A stretch of DNA of 64,000 nucleotides from contig NZ_CP104174.1 in assembly GCF_025200925.1 (NCBI RefSeq), positions 2,542,001-2,606,000 of the forward strand. Reading direction: 5' to 3'. The notes below the pieces were generated by a model, which saw only the letters and a list, made by a program, of their open reading frames with translations, did not search any database and was not told the DNA's origin. Origin of the DNA: Bradyrhizobium sp. CB1015 (GTDB taxonomy: Bacteria; Pseudomonadota; Alphaproteobacteria; Rhizobiales; Xanthobacteraceae). The translations under genes were made by a program, and so were the position numbers. Position 1 is the stretch's first letter; the number at the start of each line of letters is the position of its first letter. Below are positions 24,431 through 33,924 of this stretch, in pieces.

Positions 24431-25933
24431 GTGAACCGACGCCAGCTTGTTCAAGGGTCGGCAGTGCTGCCGGCTTTGCTGCTTGCTTCCCGACACAGCC
24501 TGGCCACCCCATCGGATGCGTTCGGGCCGTCCACGGTGAGGGACTTGGCGCGGATGCTGGCGGGCAAATCGTACGAGGCGCCGGACGAGAAGCTCCCGAG
24601 CGGATTGAAGGACCTGGACTACGATCAGTATCGTTCGATCCGCTTTTTGCCCGAGCGGGCGCTCTGGCGCGGCAAGAATCTTCCGTTCGAGGCGCAGTTC
24701 TTCCACCGCGGCTTCTTCTACAAGAACAGGGTGAACGTCTTCGAGGTCGTGGACGGAAGGGCGTCCGAGCTCAAGTACCGCAAGGCGGACTTCTCCTTCG
24801 GCGAGAAGGTCCCGCCGTTCGAGGACATCGATCTCGGGTTCGCGGGCTTCCGCATCCATGCGCCGATGAACCGCCCCGATTATTACGACGAGGTCTGCGT
24901 CTTCTTAGGGGCGAGCTATTTCCGCGCCGTGGCCAAGGGGCAGACGTACGGGCTCTCCGCCCGGGGGCTCTCGATCGATACGGGCGAAGCCAAGGGCGAG
25001 GAATTTCCGCTCTTCAAGACCTTCTGGCTCGAGCGGCCGGCGCCGGGTGCGACATCGCTGGTGATTCATGCTCTGCTCGACAGCAAGAGTTGCGCCGCGA
25101 GCTACCGGTTCACGGTGCGGCCAGGGGACACGACGGTCTTCGACGTCGAAATGTCGGTCTACCCCCGCGTCGAGATGCCGCGGGCCGGGCTCGCGCCCAT
25201 GACCAGCATGTTCTTCTACGGTCCGAACGACCGCAACGACATCGACGATTTTCGTCCGTCGGTCCACGATTCCGATGGCCTTGCGATCTTCAACGGGAAG
25301 AGCGAAAGCCTGTGGCGGCCGCTCAGCAATCCCCGCGATCTCCAGATCAGCACTTTTCAGGATCTCAATCCGCGTGGCTTCGGGCTGATGCAGCGGGAGA
25401 GAAATTTCTTCGCCTACCAGGACATCGAATCCAGCTTTGAAAGACGCCCAAGTCTCTGGATGGAGCCGATCGGGGATTGGGGCGAGGGCGGCGTCACGCT
25501 GTTCGAGATCCCGACCAAGGAGGAGGTCCACGACAACATCGCCGCATTCTGGCGGCCGAAAAACCCGCTGCAGGCCAAGGGCGAACACAACTACACCTAT
25601 CGGCTGCATTGGGGACCGGATAGCCCGAAGCCGCATTCGCTGGCCAGATTCACGCGAAGCGGGATCGGGGCGAGGGGCGAGGATGTGCGCCTGTTCGTGC
25701 TCGATCTGCTCGGCGACAACCTCAAGGGCATCGATCCTGCCGCTGTCAAAGGCGTCGTGACGGCGGAAAAGTCCGAAGTGAAGAACATCGTCACGCAGCC
25801 CAATCCCCACACCGGTGGGTGGCGGTTGAGCTTCCAGTGCCGGGTGAAAAGCGAGCCGATCGAGCTGCGGGCGTTTCTGGCAGAAGGCGACAAGCCCTTG
25901 TCGGAAATCTGGGTCTACCGATGGGCACCCTGA
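24431..25933 (+). CDS. opgG: Periplasmic glucan biosynthesis protein OpgG/OpgD (MdoG family)
   Basis: A 500-residue MdoG-family protein from GTG 24431 (AGGAG upstream). The N-terminus NRRQLVQGSAVLPALLLA is a twin-arginine-like signal, more usual for OpgD than OpgG. The body carries family segments LPFEAQFFHRG, FAGFRIHAPMN, LGASYFRAV, PMTSMFFYGPNDRNDIDDFR and WMEPIGDWGEGGVTLFEIPT. It helps assemble and branch osmoregulated periplasmic glucans. Its end overlaps the start of opgH by 13 bases, so the two are cotranscribed. The split between G and D subfamilies is not certain. Confidence 0.85.
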   Translation: MNRRQLVQGSAVLPALLLASRHSLATPSDAFGPSTVRDLARMLAGKSYEAPDEKLPSGLKDLDYDQYRSIRFLPERALWRGKNLPFEAQFFHRGFFYKNRVNVFEVVDGRASELKYRKADFSFGEKVPPFEDIDLGFAGFRIHAPMNRPDYYDEVCVFLGASYFRAVAKGQTYGLSARGLSIDTGEAKGEEFPLFKTFWLERPAPGATSLVIHALLDSKSCAASYRFTVRPGDTTVFDVEMSVYPRVEMPRAGLAPMTSMFFYGPNDRNDIDDFRPSVHDSDGLAIFNGKSESLWRPLSNPRDLQISTFQDLNPRGFGLMQRERNFFAYQDIESSFERRPSLWMEPIGDWGEGGVTLFEIPTKEEVHDNIAAFWRPKNPLQAKGEHNYTYRLHWGPDSPKPHSLARFTRSGIGARGEDVRLFVLDLLGDNLKGIDPAAVKGVVTAEKSEVKNIVTQPNPHTGGWRLSFQCRVKSEPIELRAFLAEGDKPLSEIWVYRWAP

Positions 25934-28041
25934 GCACGGCACCGCGGCCGATTGCCGGCGATATCGCGACCCAGCGCCTGCTGCCGCCGGAGGCCCCCCT
26001 TCCGATGGCTCCCGGCGACCTCGGAAAAAACCGTGTACCCGACCGCATTCCTGCGCCGGTTGCCTCCGCAATGGCCTGGCGGCGCGGCCTCATCCTCCTC
26101 TCGACGGCGGCGCTCACGGCGGGCGGTGGATATGAGATGTATCGCGTGCTGCAGGTCGGCGGCGTCACCGTTCTTGAAGCCATGGTGCTGGCGCTCTTCC
26201 TGGTCCTGCTCGCCTGGGTCGCCTTTTCGTTCGCCTCCGCGCTGGCCGGCTTCTTCGTGCTGCTCGCCCATCGTCCGGGTGCCTTCGCGCCGGAGGCGGA
26301 GCTGCCTGCGATCGCAAGCCGCACCGCCATGCTGCTTCCCACCTACAACGAAGACCCTCATCGATTGACGGCGCGGCTTCGCGCGATCATCGAATCCTTG
26401 GAGACGACCTCGCAAGGAAAGCTGTTCGACTGGTACGTTCTGAGCGACAGCACCGATCCGGACATCTGGGTCGCCGAGGAAAAAGCGCTCCTCGCGCTGC
26501 GACAGGCGGTGGGGACGCCACGGCTGTACTATCGCCACCGAGCCGAGAATACGGCGCGCAAAGCCGGGAACATCTCCGAGTGGATCACGCGGTTCGGCAG
26601 CGCGCACGACTTCATGATCGTGCTCGATGCCGACAGTCTCATGAGCGGGCAGACTATCGTCCGACTGGTCCATGCCATGGAAAGCAATCCGAGCGCCGGG
26701 CTCGTCCAGACGCTCCCCATGGTCGTCAACGCGCGAAGCCTGTTCAGCCGGGTCCAGCAATTCGCAAGCCGCCTCTACGGACCGGTGATCGCCGCCGGCG
26801 TCGCCTGGTGGCACGGCTCCGAAGGCAATTACTGGGGCCACAACGCGATCATCCGGGTGAAGGCGTTCGCGGAATCGGCCGCGCTGCCGCAGCTGCGCGG
26901 GCGCAAGCCATTCGGCGGGCACATCCTGAGCCACGATTTCGTCGAGGCTGCGCTGATGCGGCGCGCCGGGTGGGGCATCTACATGCTGCCGACGCTCGGC
27001 GGAAGCTACGAAGAGGTGCCGCCTTCGCTGCTCGATTTTGCGGCGCGCGACCGGCGCTGGTGCCAGGGCAATCTTCAGCATCTGGCTGTCGTGCCGGCGC
27101 GTGGTCTCCACTGGGTGTCGCGTCTGCATTTGATAGTGGGGATAGGGGCATATCTGACGGCACCCCTCTGGCTGCTGTTCCTCTTGCTGGGGATGCTGAT
27201 CTCGTTGCAGGCCCGCTTCGTGCGTCCGGAGTATTTTCCGAAGGGTTTCTCGTTGTTTCCGACGTGGCCGGCCCAGGATCCCGTGCTCGCCATCTGGGTG
27301 TTCGTCGCCACGATGGGGTTGCTGCTGTTGCCGAAGCTGCTCAGCCTCGTCCTCGTTTGGACGCGGGTCTCGGTGAGACGCCAGTTCGGCGGTGCGTTGC
27401 GTGCTTCGGCCGGAGTTTTGGCAGAGATCATCGTATCCGCGCTGATGGCGCCGATGATGATGATCTTTCAGTCGATCGCGGTGGTCGAAATTCTGGCCGG
27501 CCGCGATGCCGGCTGGCAGACGCAGAGGCGCGACGACGGCACGGTGGAGCGCCGCGAGCTCTATCGGAAGTACGGCATTCCAACCCTGTGCGGCGTTGCA
27601 ATGGCCGCAAGCGCCTACGCCGTCTCGTTGCCCCTTCTGCTTTGGATGTCGCCGGTCATCGTTGGGCTGCTGTTCGCCGTTCCCATAGGCGCGCTGACCG
27701 CCATGCCCGTCTCCGGAAGATTGTTCGTCACTCCCGAAGAACGAGAGCCGCCTCCCGTCCTGCGGCGAGCGAACGAACTCAGCGCGTCGGCGGACGTAGC
27801 GGGCAACGGTGCGTTGCTGGAGCTGCGCCAAGACCCCGCGCTCCTGGCCTTCCACCTCGCGCAGCTGCCGCCTCCTCGCCCCACCAGGCCCGACACGGTC
27901 GACGCCAACCTGGCGGTCGGACGTGCCAAGGTCGATGCCAGCGAGACTTTCGAGGAGGCCGCAGAGCATCTGTCCTCGCGGGAGATCTTCTCGATCTTGA
28001 ACGACGGTCCGGCGCTCTCCACCGTGTTGCAGAAGCCATGA
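25921..28041 (+). CDS. opgH: Glucan glucosyltransferase OpgH (MdoH)
   Basis: A 706-residue inner-membrane GT2 enzyme from ATG 25921, overlapping opgG. Two N-terminal membrane segments (residues ~45-110) precede the glycosyltransferase domain with LPTYNEDPHRLTARL, the metal-binding DADSLMSG, GHNAIIRV, HDFVEAALMRRAGW and RDRRWCQGNLQH (the QxxRW-like acceptor motif). Several more transmembrane segments follow to ~residue 620 and a ~100-residue cytoplasmic tail ends the protein. It polymerises UDP-glucose into the linear glucan backbone and moves it to the periplasm for OpgG. Confidence 0.9.
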   Translation: MGTLSTAPRPIAGDIATQRLLPPEAPLPMAPGDLGKNRVPDRIPAPVASAMAWRRGLILLSTAALTAGGGYEMYRVLQVGGVTVLEAMVLALFLVLLAWVAFSFASALAGFFVLLAHRPGAFAPEAELPAIASRTAMLLPTYNEDPHRLTARLRAIIESLETTSQGKLFDWYVLSDSTDPDIWVAEEKALLALRQAVGTPRLYYRHRAENTARKAGNISEWITRFGSAHDFMIVLDADSLMSGQTIVRLVHAMESNPSAGLVQTLPMVVNARSLFSRVQQFASRLYGPVIAAGVAWWHGSEGNYWGHNAIIRVKAFAESAALPQLRGRKPFGGHILSHDFVEAALMRRAGWGIYMLPTLGGSYEEVPPSLLDFAARDRRWCQGNLQHLAVVPARGLHWVSRLHLIVGIGAYLTAPLWLLFLLLGMLISLQARFVRPEYFPKGFSLFPTWPAQDPVLAIWVFVATMGLLLLPKLLSLVLVWTRVSVRRQFGGALRASAGVLAEIIVSALMAPMMMIFQSIAVVEILAGRDAGWQTQRRDDGTVERRELYRKYGIPTLCGVAMAASAYAVSLPLLLWMSPVIVGLLFAVPIGALTAMPVSGRLFVTPEEREPPPVLRRANELSASADVAGNGALLELRQDPALLAFHLAQLPPPRPTRPDTVDANLAVGRAKVDASETFEEAAEHLSSREIFSILNDGPALSTVLQKP

Positions 28042-28289
28042 GGTTTCGGCCTGGATCTGTCCTGCGGCCCGGTTGAAGCTTTCTCTCGTTGCGTAGTCCG
28101 GTATTGTTCTCTCTCTTGATGGCCGGCATCCTCGGACCAATTATGCGGAAAAGTGGTCCGGAGCGTTGGGAGGTGTGGGCAACATGTTCAAATTGCCGAC
28201 CATCGCTCAGCCGTGCGCGCCCGAATTGATCGTCGCTCGCACGATCGAGGCATTCGCCCCAAAACGTCCAAGGCAGAAGGAAGCATTCG

Positions 28290-29345
28290 ATGAAGATGAT
28301 CAAAGGGCCTGCGATATTCCTCGCTCAGTTCGCTGCCGACGCGGCGCCGTTCAACTCGCTCGATGCGATGTGCGGATGGGCCGCATCCCTGGGCTACAAG
28401 GGGATTCAGATTCCGAGTTGGGATGGGCGGCTCTTCGATCTACAGAAGGCTTCGGAGTCTCAGGCCTATGCCGACGAGATGAAGGGCATTGCGGCTCGTC
28501 ACGGCCTTTCCATCACCGAGCTTTCGACCCATCTGCAAGGCCAGCTCGTCGCGGTTCACCCGGCCTATGACGCGGCATTCGACGGCTTCGCCGTGCCGGA
28601 CGTGCGTGGCAACGCCAAGGCCCGCACGGAATGGGCTGTCGATCAGGTCAAGCGCGCCATCCTGGCGTCCAGGCGGCTCGGGTTGACTGCCCAGGCGACG
28701 TTCTCCGGCGCACTTGCCTGGCCCTATGTCTATCCCTGGCCGCAGCGTCCCGCCGGTCTGATCGAGACCGCCTTCGACGAACTCGCCAGGCGCTGGCGGC
28801 CCATTCTCGACTATGCCGACGAGCACGGTGTCGATCTCGCCTATGAGATCCATCCCGGTGAGGACCTCCACGACGGTGTCTCCTACGAAATGTTCCTCGA
28901 GCGGGTGAACAACCATCCGCGCGCGAACCTGCTCTACGACCCCTCGCACTTCGTGCTGCAACAGCTCGACTATCTCGACTACATCGACATCTACCATCAG
29001 CGCATCAAGGCGTTTCACGTCAAGGACGCCGAGTTCAATCCGACCGGCCGCCAGGGCGTCTATGGCGGGTTCCAGAGCTGGGTCGAGCGTGCTGGCCGCT
29101 TCCGTTCGCCCGGCGATGGCCAGGTCGATTTCGGCGCCATCTTCTCCAAGCTCACGCAATACGACTACGACAGCTGGGCGGTGCTCGAGTGGGAGTGTGC
29201 CCTGAAACATCCCGAGCAAGGCGCGGCCGAGGGCGCCGAGTTCATCCGAAGCCACATCATCCGGGTGACAGAGAAGGCCTTCGACGATTTCGCGGGCAGC
29301 GGCACTGACGCGGCTGCCAACCGCAAGATGCTCGGCATCTCCTGA
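28290..29345 (+). CDS. Sugar phosphate isomerase/epimerase (TIM barrel)
   Basis: A 351-residue protein of the AP endonuclease family 2 / xylose isomerase-like TIM barrel group, with AAGGAAG before the ATG. Metal-binding positions are seen in LAYEIHPGEDLHD (Glu, His), LLYDPSHFVLQ (Asp, His), KAFHVKDAEF (His, Asp) and AVLEWECALK (Glu). It is 14 bases ahead of a Gfo/Idh/MocA dehydrogenase in the same direction; such pairs act in catabolism of inositols or other sugar acids. No transporter is adjacent, so the substrate is not defined. Confidence 0.88.
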   Translation: MKMIKGPAIFLAQFAADAAPFNSLDAMCGWAASLGYKGIQIPSWDGRLFDLQKASESQAYADEMKGIAARHGLSITELSTHLQGQLVAVHPAYDAAFDGFAVPDVRGNAKARTEWAVDQVKRAILASRRLGLTAQATFSGALAWPYVYPWPQRPAGLIETAFDELARRWRPILDYADEHGVDLAYEIHPGEDLHDGVSYEMFLERVNNHPRANLLYDPSHFVLQQLDYLDYIDIYHQRIKAFHVKDAEFNPTGRQGVYGGFQSWVERAGRFRSPGDGQVDFGAIFSKLTQYDYDSWAVLEWECALKHPEQGAAEGAEFIRSHIIRVTEKAFDDFAGSGTDAAANRKMLGIS

Positions 29346-29359
29346 AGAGAGGGTGCAAC

Positions 29360-30535
29360 ATGGCTATCGAAGCAAGCAATGAAACCGGCGGCCATCGTCG
29401 TATCCGTCTGGGGATGGTCGGCGGTGGCCAAGGTGCCTTCATCGGTGCCGTCCACCGCGTTGCCGCTCGCATCGACGACCAGTTCGAACTGGTGGCCGGC
29501 GCGCTCGCGTCGGATCCGGTTCGAGCCAAAGCCTCTGCAAAGGAGCTCGGCATCGCTGACGGCCGCGCCTATGGCTCTTTCGAGGAAATGGCGCGGGCTG
29601 AAGCGGCGAGAGCGGATGGCATCGAGGCGGTCTCGATCGTGACACCCAATCACATGCACAGCCCGGTCGCGAAAGCTTTCCTCGAAGCCGGCATCCACGT
29701 CATCTGCGACAAGCCGCTGACGACGACACTTGCCGAGGCCGAGGAACTGGTGGCGCTGGTCAGGAAGACGGGCAGGATCTTCGTCGTCACGCACAATTAC
29801 ACCGGCTATCCCATGGTCCGGCAAGCGCGCGCCATGATCGCGAATGGCGATCTCGGCGAGATCCGTCTGGTCAAGGTCGAGTATCTGCAGGATTGGCTGA
29901 CCGAGCCATTGGAAACCACCGGCCAGAAGCAGGCGGCATGGCGCACGGACCCGGCCCGGTCCGGAGCCGGCGGATGTATCGGCGACATCGGCACCCACGC
30001 CTACAATCTGGCGTGCTTCGTCACCGGGCTCGAACTCGACGAATTGCTCGCGCAATTGTCGACCTTCGTCGAGGGGCGGCGGCTCGATGATGATGTCCAG
30101 ATCCTCCTCAAGTGGAAGGGCGGCGCCAAGGGCATGCTGTGGGCGAGCCAGGTCGCCGTCGGCAATGAGAACGGACTCACGCTGCGCGTTTACGGCAGCA
30201 AAGGCGGGCTCGAATGGGCGCAGGAGAATCCGAACCATCTCTGGTTCACGCCGTACGGCCGGCCGAAACAGCTCCTGACGCGCGGCGGGACCGGCACATT
30301 GGCCGACGCCGCCCGCGTTAGCCGCATCCCCTCAGGCCACCCTGAGGGCTACCTCGAAGGTTTCGCGACGATCTATGCCGAAGCAGCGCGCGCCATTCGC
30401 GCAGCAGCGGCCGGTGAAAAGCCGGATCCTGAGGTCGTCTTCCCGACGGTCGAGGATGGCCTTGCAGGAGTGCAGTTCATCGATGCTGCGGTGAAGTCAT
30501 CAGCGGGCAACGGCGTCTGGGTTCGGATGACGTGA
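29360..30535 (+). CDS. Gfo/Idh/MocA family oxidoreductase
   Basis: A 391-residue NAD(P)-dependent sugar dehydrogenase. The Rossmann start is RLGMVGGGQGAFIG, then SIVTPNHMHSPVAKAFLEAG and the family EKP-type motif as CDKPLTTT. The C-terminal domain contains GGCIGDIGTHAYNL with the catalytic His and YGSKGGLEW. It follows the TIM-barrel isomerase closely and is probably cotranscribed to oxidise and isomerise one sugar or inositol-type substrate. Confidence 0.9.
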   Translation: MAIEASNETGGHRRIRLGMVGGGQGAFIGAVHRVAARIDDQFELVAGALASDPVRAKASAKELGIADGRAYGSFEEMARAEAARADGIEAVSIVTPNHMHSPVAKAFLEAGIHVICDKPLTTTLAEAEELVALVRKTGRIFVVTHNYTGYPMVRQARAMIANGDLGEIRLVKVEYLQDWLTEPLETTGQKQAAWRTDPARSGAGGCIGDIGTHAYNLACFVTGLELDELLAQLSTFVEGRRLDDDVQILLKWKGGAKGMLWASQVAVGNENGLTLRVYGSKGGLEWAQENPNHLWFTPYGRPKQLLTRGGTGTLADAARVSRIPSGHPEGYLEGFATIYAEAARAIRAAAAGEKPDPEVVFPTVEDGLAGVQFIDAAVKSSAGNGVWVRMT

Positions 30536-30662
30536 CTGCCCACGTGTATCCGACATCGGCGCAATGCTGGGTGGAAAGGCATGCATGCCCGGGACAAGCC
30601 CGGCCGTCCGGCACGGTCAGACGCGTAGGAACTCTTGCACGTGGTCGAAGCTTGACTCCGCG

Positions 30663-30739
30663 GGCCAGCCTCGCCGCCGATCGCTGGCCTGCACGGCCCC
30701 GCCTCCAAGCCCCCCATACCCCCCAGGGTGGGGCCGTGC
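30663..30739 (+). promoter_or_regulatory. Two adjacent hairpins upstream of a small-protein operon
   Basis: GGCCAGC (30663-30669) pairs with GCTGGCC (30683-30689), and GCACGGCCCC (30691-30700) with GGGGCCGTGC (30730-30739). The second ends 9 bases before the AGGAGG site of the next gene. There is no T-run, so these may be a leader structure or a decayed palindromic repeat. Confidence 0.35.
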
Positions 30740-30758
30740 TTCCAAGCAGGAGGTGCAA

Positions 30759-30920
30759 TTGTCCGAGCCGACCGAGCAAGAGATCAGAGAACGCGCACAC
30801 CAATTGTGGGAGCAGGCGGGCAAGCCCGAAGGGCGCGAGCAGGAATTTTGGCACGCGGCGGAACAGGAACTGCGCAACGAGGACAAGTCGAACACGCTGC
30901 GGACGCCGGATACGCTGTGA
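30759..30920 (+). CDS. DUF2934 small protein
   Basis: A 53-residue protein from TTG 30759, chosen because AGGAGG lies 4 bases upstream and the product begins with the DUF2934 core: EQEIRERAHQLWEQAGKPEG, then REQEFWHAAEQEL. DUF2934 proteins are tiny helical proteins of rhizobia with no known role. Its stop overlaps the GTG of the next gene (GTGA at 30917-30920), so translation is coupled. Confidence 0.7.
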   Translation: MSEPTEQEIRERAHQLWEQAGKPEGREQEFWHAAEQELRNEDKSNTLRTPDTL

Positions 30921-31102
30921 CCAACAAGACCTGCCCATTCTGCCAGGGTCTCGGATGGGTCTGCGAAAACCATCCGCTCCGGGTCTGGAGCGAGAAGCTC
31001 GGCGGCTGCCGCTGCGGCGAGGGCATGCCCTGCACCTGCAACACGACTGAGGACCCCGAAATCAGAGTGGTGATCGTCGAAGCCGATACGACGTGGCACT
31101 AG
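30917..31102 (+). CDS. Cysteine-rich small protein
   Basis: A 61-residue protein from GTG 30917 with KTCPFCQGLGWVCENHP and GGCRCGEGMPCTCNTTE, that is seven cysteines in paired knuckles typical of a small zinc ribbon. Similar proteins are common in Bradyrhizobium and have no assigned function. It overlaps the upstream DUF2934 gene by 4 bases. Confidence 0.65.
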   Translation: MTNKTCPFCQGLGWVCENHPLRVWSEKLGGCRCGEGMPCTCNTTEDPEIRVVIVEADTTWH

Positions 31103-31245
31103 CGGCGCCGGCTGCTTCGGTTCAAGTGATGCTGCGAAGCTGGTCACTTCCGAAAGCGCTGCACCTCAGGGAACGGACCATCCGGGAAGCGAATTTAGTG
31201 TCCGCACGGGTCCGACAACGTTCCTTTCCCACGGCAGTTTCGGCG

Positions 31246-31524
31246 GTGGACGAGCAGAAGAAGCTAGAGCACCAGATCGAACTCGCAACGCGAGCGGCCT
31301 CGCTCGTCAAGGACGAAACGACCGGACAACGCTTCAGGACCTTCGCGGAGGAACTAAAACGAAAGCTGCTTCGCATGATCCGCCGTGGCAGGGTGCGCAC
31401 ACGCGCATATGAGCTCTGGGAGCAGGCCGGCCGTCCCAGCGATCGGGAGCTGGACTTCTGGCTCGAAGCCGAGCGGCAGATCGAGGATGAACGCGAGGAG
31501 CGAAAGGGCGGGGGTGGTTCATAG
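31246..31524 (+). CDS. DUF2934-type protein with N-terminal helix
   Basis: The C-terminal half repeats the DUF2934 core (RTRAYELWEQAGRPSDRELD, FWLEAERQIEDE). The N-terminal half is a helix (KLEHQIELATRAASLVKDET, GQRFRTFAEELKRKL). I use GTG 31246 (MDEQKKLEH); the frame is open to 31093, with an ATG at 31129 lacking a clear ribosome-binding site, so the start is uncertain. It is the second DUF2934 copy within 500 bases, suggesting local duplication. Confidence 0.6.
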   Translation: MDEQKKLEHQIELATRAASLVKDETTGQRFRTFAEELKRKLLRMIRRGRVRTRAYELWEQAGRPSDRELDFWLEAERQIEDEREERKGGGGS

Positions 31525-31576
31525 CCAGGCGCCATCCGCGCCCGCTGCACGCCGCGTCGCAGGTCGCGCAAGCAAG

Positions 31577-31610
31577 GAAAAAGCCGCCGGGTTCTTCACC
31601 CTGACGGCTT
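31577..31610 (-). terminator. Rho-independent terminator on the minus strand
   Basis: Read on the minus strand, AAGCCG and GGGT pair with ACCC and CGGCTT around GAAGA, followed by TTT. It lies ~190 bases after the end of the binding-protein gene at 31804 and probably ends that transcript. Confidence 0.5.
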
Positions 31611-31803
31611 CGCAAAGTCCGTAGCTGTTGATCGTCTCCCCAGCCTCGTGCGTACCGCCGTTACCTTGTTTGCGGCCATGCCCGATCCTTGTAGGCGATG
31701 GCGCGGGATTCCGCTGTGATCTGGGGCACACAGTGGAAGGGATTCGGTGTCACGTTCTGAAGCCCGCGCTGCGCTGCAACCATAAGCGCGCTCACGAGCC
31801 CCA

Positions 31804-33591
31804 TCAGATCCGATACCACGCCGCCAGGTTCCACGTGATGGTGTCCCAGCCCGAAATGTCGATCATCAAATTGTTGGCGCCGGCGTTGACGATGTGGCGC
31901 GAGAGCAGCGGCAGGAACACGTTGGCCCCGCAGAAGATCTCGTCGACCTTCATCAGCAGCGCGGCGCGCTTGACCGGATCGAGCTCGTTCTGCGCGGCCT
32001 TGTAGGCCTTGTCGGCTTCGGGATCGGAATAGCGCGAATTGTTGCGGCCGAGCCATTTGTTGTCCTTGGTGGCGATTTCCCAGGACACGCACTGGTTCAG
32101 CAGGCGCTCCGGGTCGGGTTGCGGCTGCGTCGTGTTGTACATCTCCATGTCGGCGTAGAATTTCGAATAGGTGTCGGGGTTGCCGACGTCGGAGGAGAAG
32201 AACACCGAGGCGGTGACCGCCTTGATCTCGATATCGATGCCGGCCTTCTGGCACGCCTGCTTGATGATGGCCTGGGTCTTCTGGCGCGGGGCATTGGTCG
32301 AGGTCTGGAATACGTATTTGAGCTTCTTGCCGTCCTTCTCGCGGATGCCGTCCGCGCCCCTGGTCCAGCCGGCCTCGTCGAGGATCTTGTTGGCTTTGTC
32401 GATGTCGAACTCGTATTTCAGCTTCGGCGACTTGAACTGCTTGGGCGCGTTGACGAAGCTCGCGGTGGCGACGGCGCCGCGTCCGTAGATGAACTTCTGA
32501 ATCGAATCGCGGTCGATCAGGAGATTGATCGCGCGGCGAACGGCGGGGTCGGACAGCGTCGGATGCTTGGTCTTGACGCTGGAGCGTTCGCCGTCGACCT
32601 CGGTCCAGGGGTCCGTCGTGTTGAGGATGATGAACTCGACATTGCCGGACGGCGTGATGTCGAACTTGCCTTTGCCGCCCGCCTCCATGCGCTTGAGAAC
32701 GTCCTCCTCCACCTGCATGTTCCAGGCAAAGTCGTATTCGCCGGTCTGCAGCACCGCGCGCGCAGCAGATACGGCGTCGCCGCCGCCCTTGATCTCGAGC
32801 GTGTCGAAATGCGGCTGGTTCTTGATGTGATAGTCAGGATTGCGCTCGGCGCGGATCAGGTCGCCCGGCTTGAACTCGAGGAATTTGTACGGACCGGTGC
32901 CGACCGGCTTCAGATTGCCCGGCGCTTCGCGCGATTTGGCGCCGACATAGTCGCCGAAATGATGTTTCGGCAGGATCTGGCCGACCGAGCCGACGAACGG
33001 ATCGGCCCAAAACGGCGTCGGCGCCTTGAAGATCACCTTGACGGCGTAGTCGTCGATCTTCTCGACCTTGATGTCCTTGTAGGAGCCCGTGGTGTAGGCC
33101 GCGGTGGCGAGGTCGGCGGCATACTGCCAGGTGAAGACGACGTCGTCGGCGGTGAAGGGCTTGCCGTCATGCCATGTCACGCCCCGCTTCAGCTTCCAGA
33201 TCACGCTCATGCCGTCGGCCGCAAGGCCGCCATTGGCCTTGGTCGGGGCCTCCGCGGCGAGGCAGGGGATGAGATTGCCTTCCTTGTCCCAGCCGGCGAG
33301 CGGCTCGAAGAAGACGCGCGAGGCGATCTGGTCCTTGGTGCCGAGCGCGAAATGCGGATTGAGCAGGGTGGGCGCCTGCCAGAGCAGCATCTTGAGCGTG
33401 CCGCCGCCGCCGGCCTTGGCCGGCTTGTAGGGCAGCGTGGCGTCAGCCATCGCCACGTCGTGCCAGACCAGGATCTGGCTCGCGATCGGCGCCGCGATTC
33501 CGACCGCGGCCATTGTCTTGATGAACGACCGCCGCGACAGCGTGCCTTGCTTCACTTCCGCGACCAGATTGCGGATTTCGTTCTCGTTCAT
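31804..33591 (-). CDS. ABC transporter peptide-type substrate-binding protein
   Basis: A 595-residue family 5 solute-binding protein. The N-terminus has a twin-arginine signal (LSRRSFIKTMAAVGIAA) and cleavage near AMADA. Family segments include VIWKLKRGVTWHDGKPFTAD, PVGTGPYKFLEFKPGD, DPAVRRAINLLIDRDSIQKF and LNQCVSWEIA near the end. It should bind peptides, opines or similar compounds in the periplasm. No permease or ATPase of the Dpp/Opp type is beside it, so it works with components elsewhere or is an orphan receptor. Confidence 0.88.
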   Translation of the reverse strand: MNENEIRNLVAEVKQGTLSRRSFIKTMAAVGIAAPIASQILVWHDVAMADATLPYKPAKAGGGGTLKMLLWQAPTLLNPHFALGTKDQIASRVFFEPLAGWDKEGNLIPCLAAEAPTKANGGLAADGMSVIWKLKRGVTWHDGKPFTADDVVFTWQYAADLATAAYTTGSYKDIKVEKIDDYAVKVIFKAPTPFWADPFVGSVGQILPKHHFGDYVGAKSREAPGNLKPVGTGPYKFLEFKPGDLIRAERNPDYHIKNQPHFDTLEIKGGGDAVSAARAVLQTGEYDFAWNMQVEEDVLKRMEAGGKGKFDITPSGNVEFIILNTTDPWTEVDGERSSVKTKHPTLSDPAVRRAINLLIDRDSIQKFIYGRGAVATASFVNAPKQFKSPKLKYEFDIDKANKILDEAGWTRGADGIREKDGKKLKYVFQTSTNAPRQKTQAIIKQACQKAGIDIEIKAVTASVFFSSDVGNPDTYSKFYADMEMYNTTQPQPDPERLLNQCVSWEIATKDNKWLGRNNSRYSDPEADKAYKAAQNELDPVKRAALLMKVDEIFCGANVFLPLLSRHIVNAGANNLMIDISGWDTITWNLAAWYRI

Positions 33592-33924
33592 CGGATGATC
33601 CCCACCTCGTCGCCACCGGCTCAGTGCGCGCTAACTCAGCACGTCGGGCGTGGTGGAGTCAAAGAGAAGGGCGCAGGTCCAGGTGCGGATGGAACGAAAG
33701 TGTAATCCGGGACTCTTGCCACAAGCGGCAGCGGCCCTGCTTGCCGGCGCATCATCCGGGTTACGCGCGCGCACTTTGTCGCACTCTGTATTCGTTTTCC
33801 GTTTGCAGCCGAATGGAGAAAGGCTGGCCCTTAACCCGCGGCCAATATGGATTTCCATTTCATTGATTTCGCAGCGCAGAAAAGGGAATACGGTTCCGTT
33901 GTCGCAAGACCCATGGAGACCAAG
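33592..33924. other. Intergenic region between divergent genes
   Basis: About 330 bases between the peptide-type binding protein (leftwards) and metQ (rightwards). It should hold both promoters, but I see no clear gene, hairpin or operator in it. Confidence 0.4.

Noticed and set aside
25915..28140. 741-codon open frame opposite opgH.
   Set aside because: OpgH has complete family motifs; the opposite strand has none.
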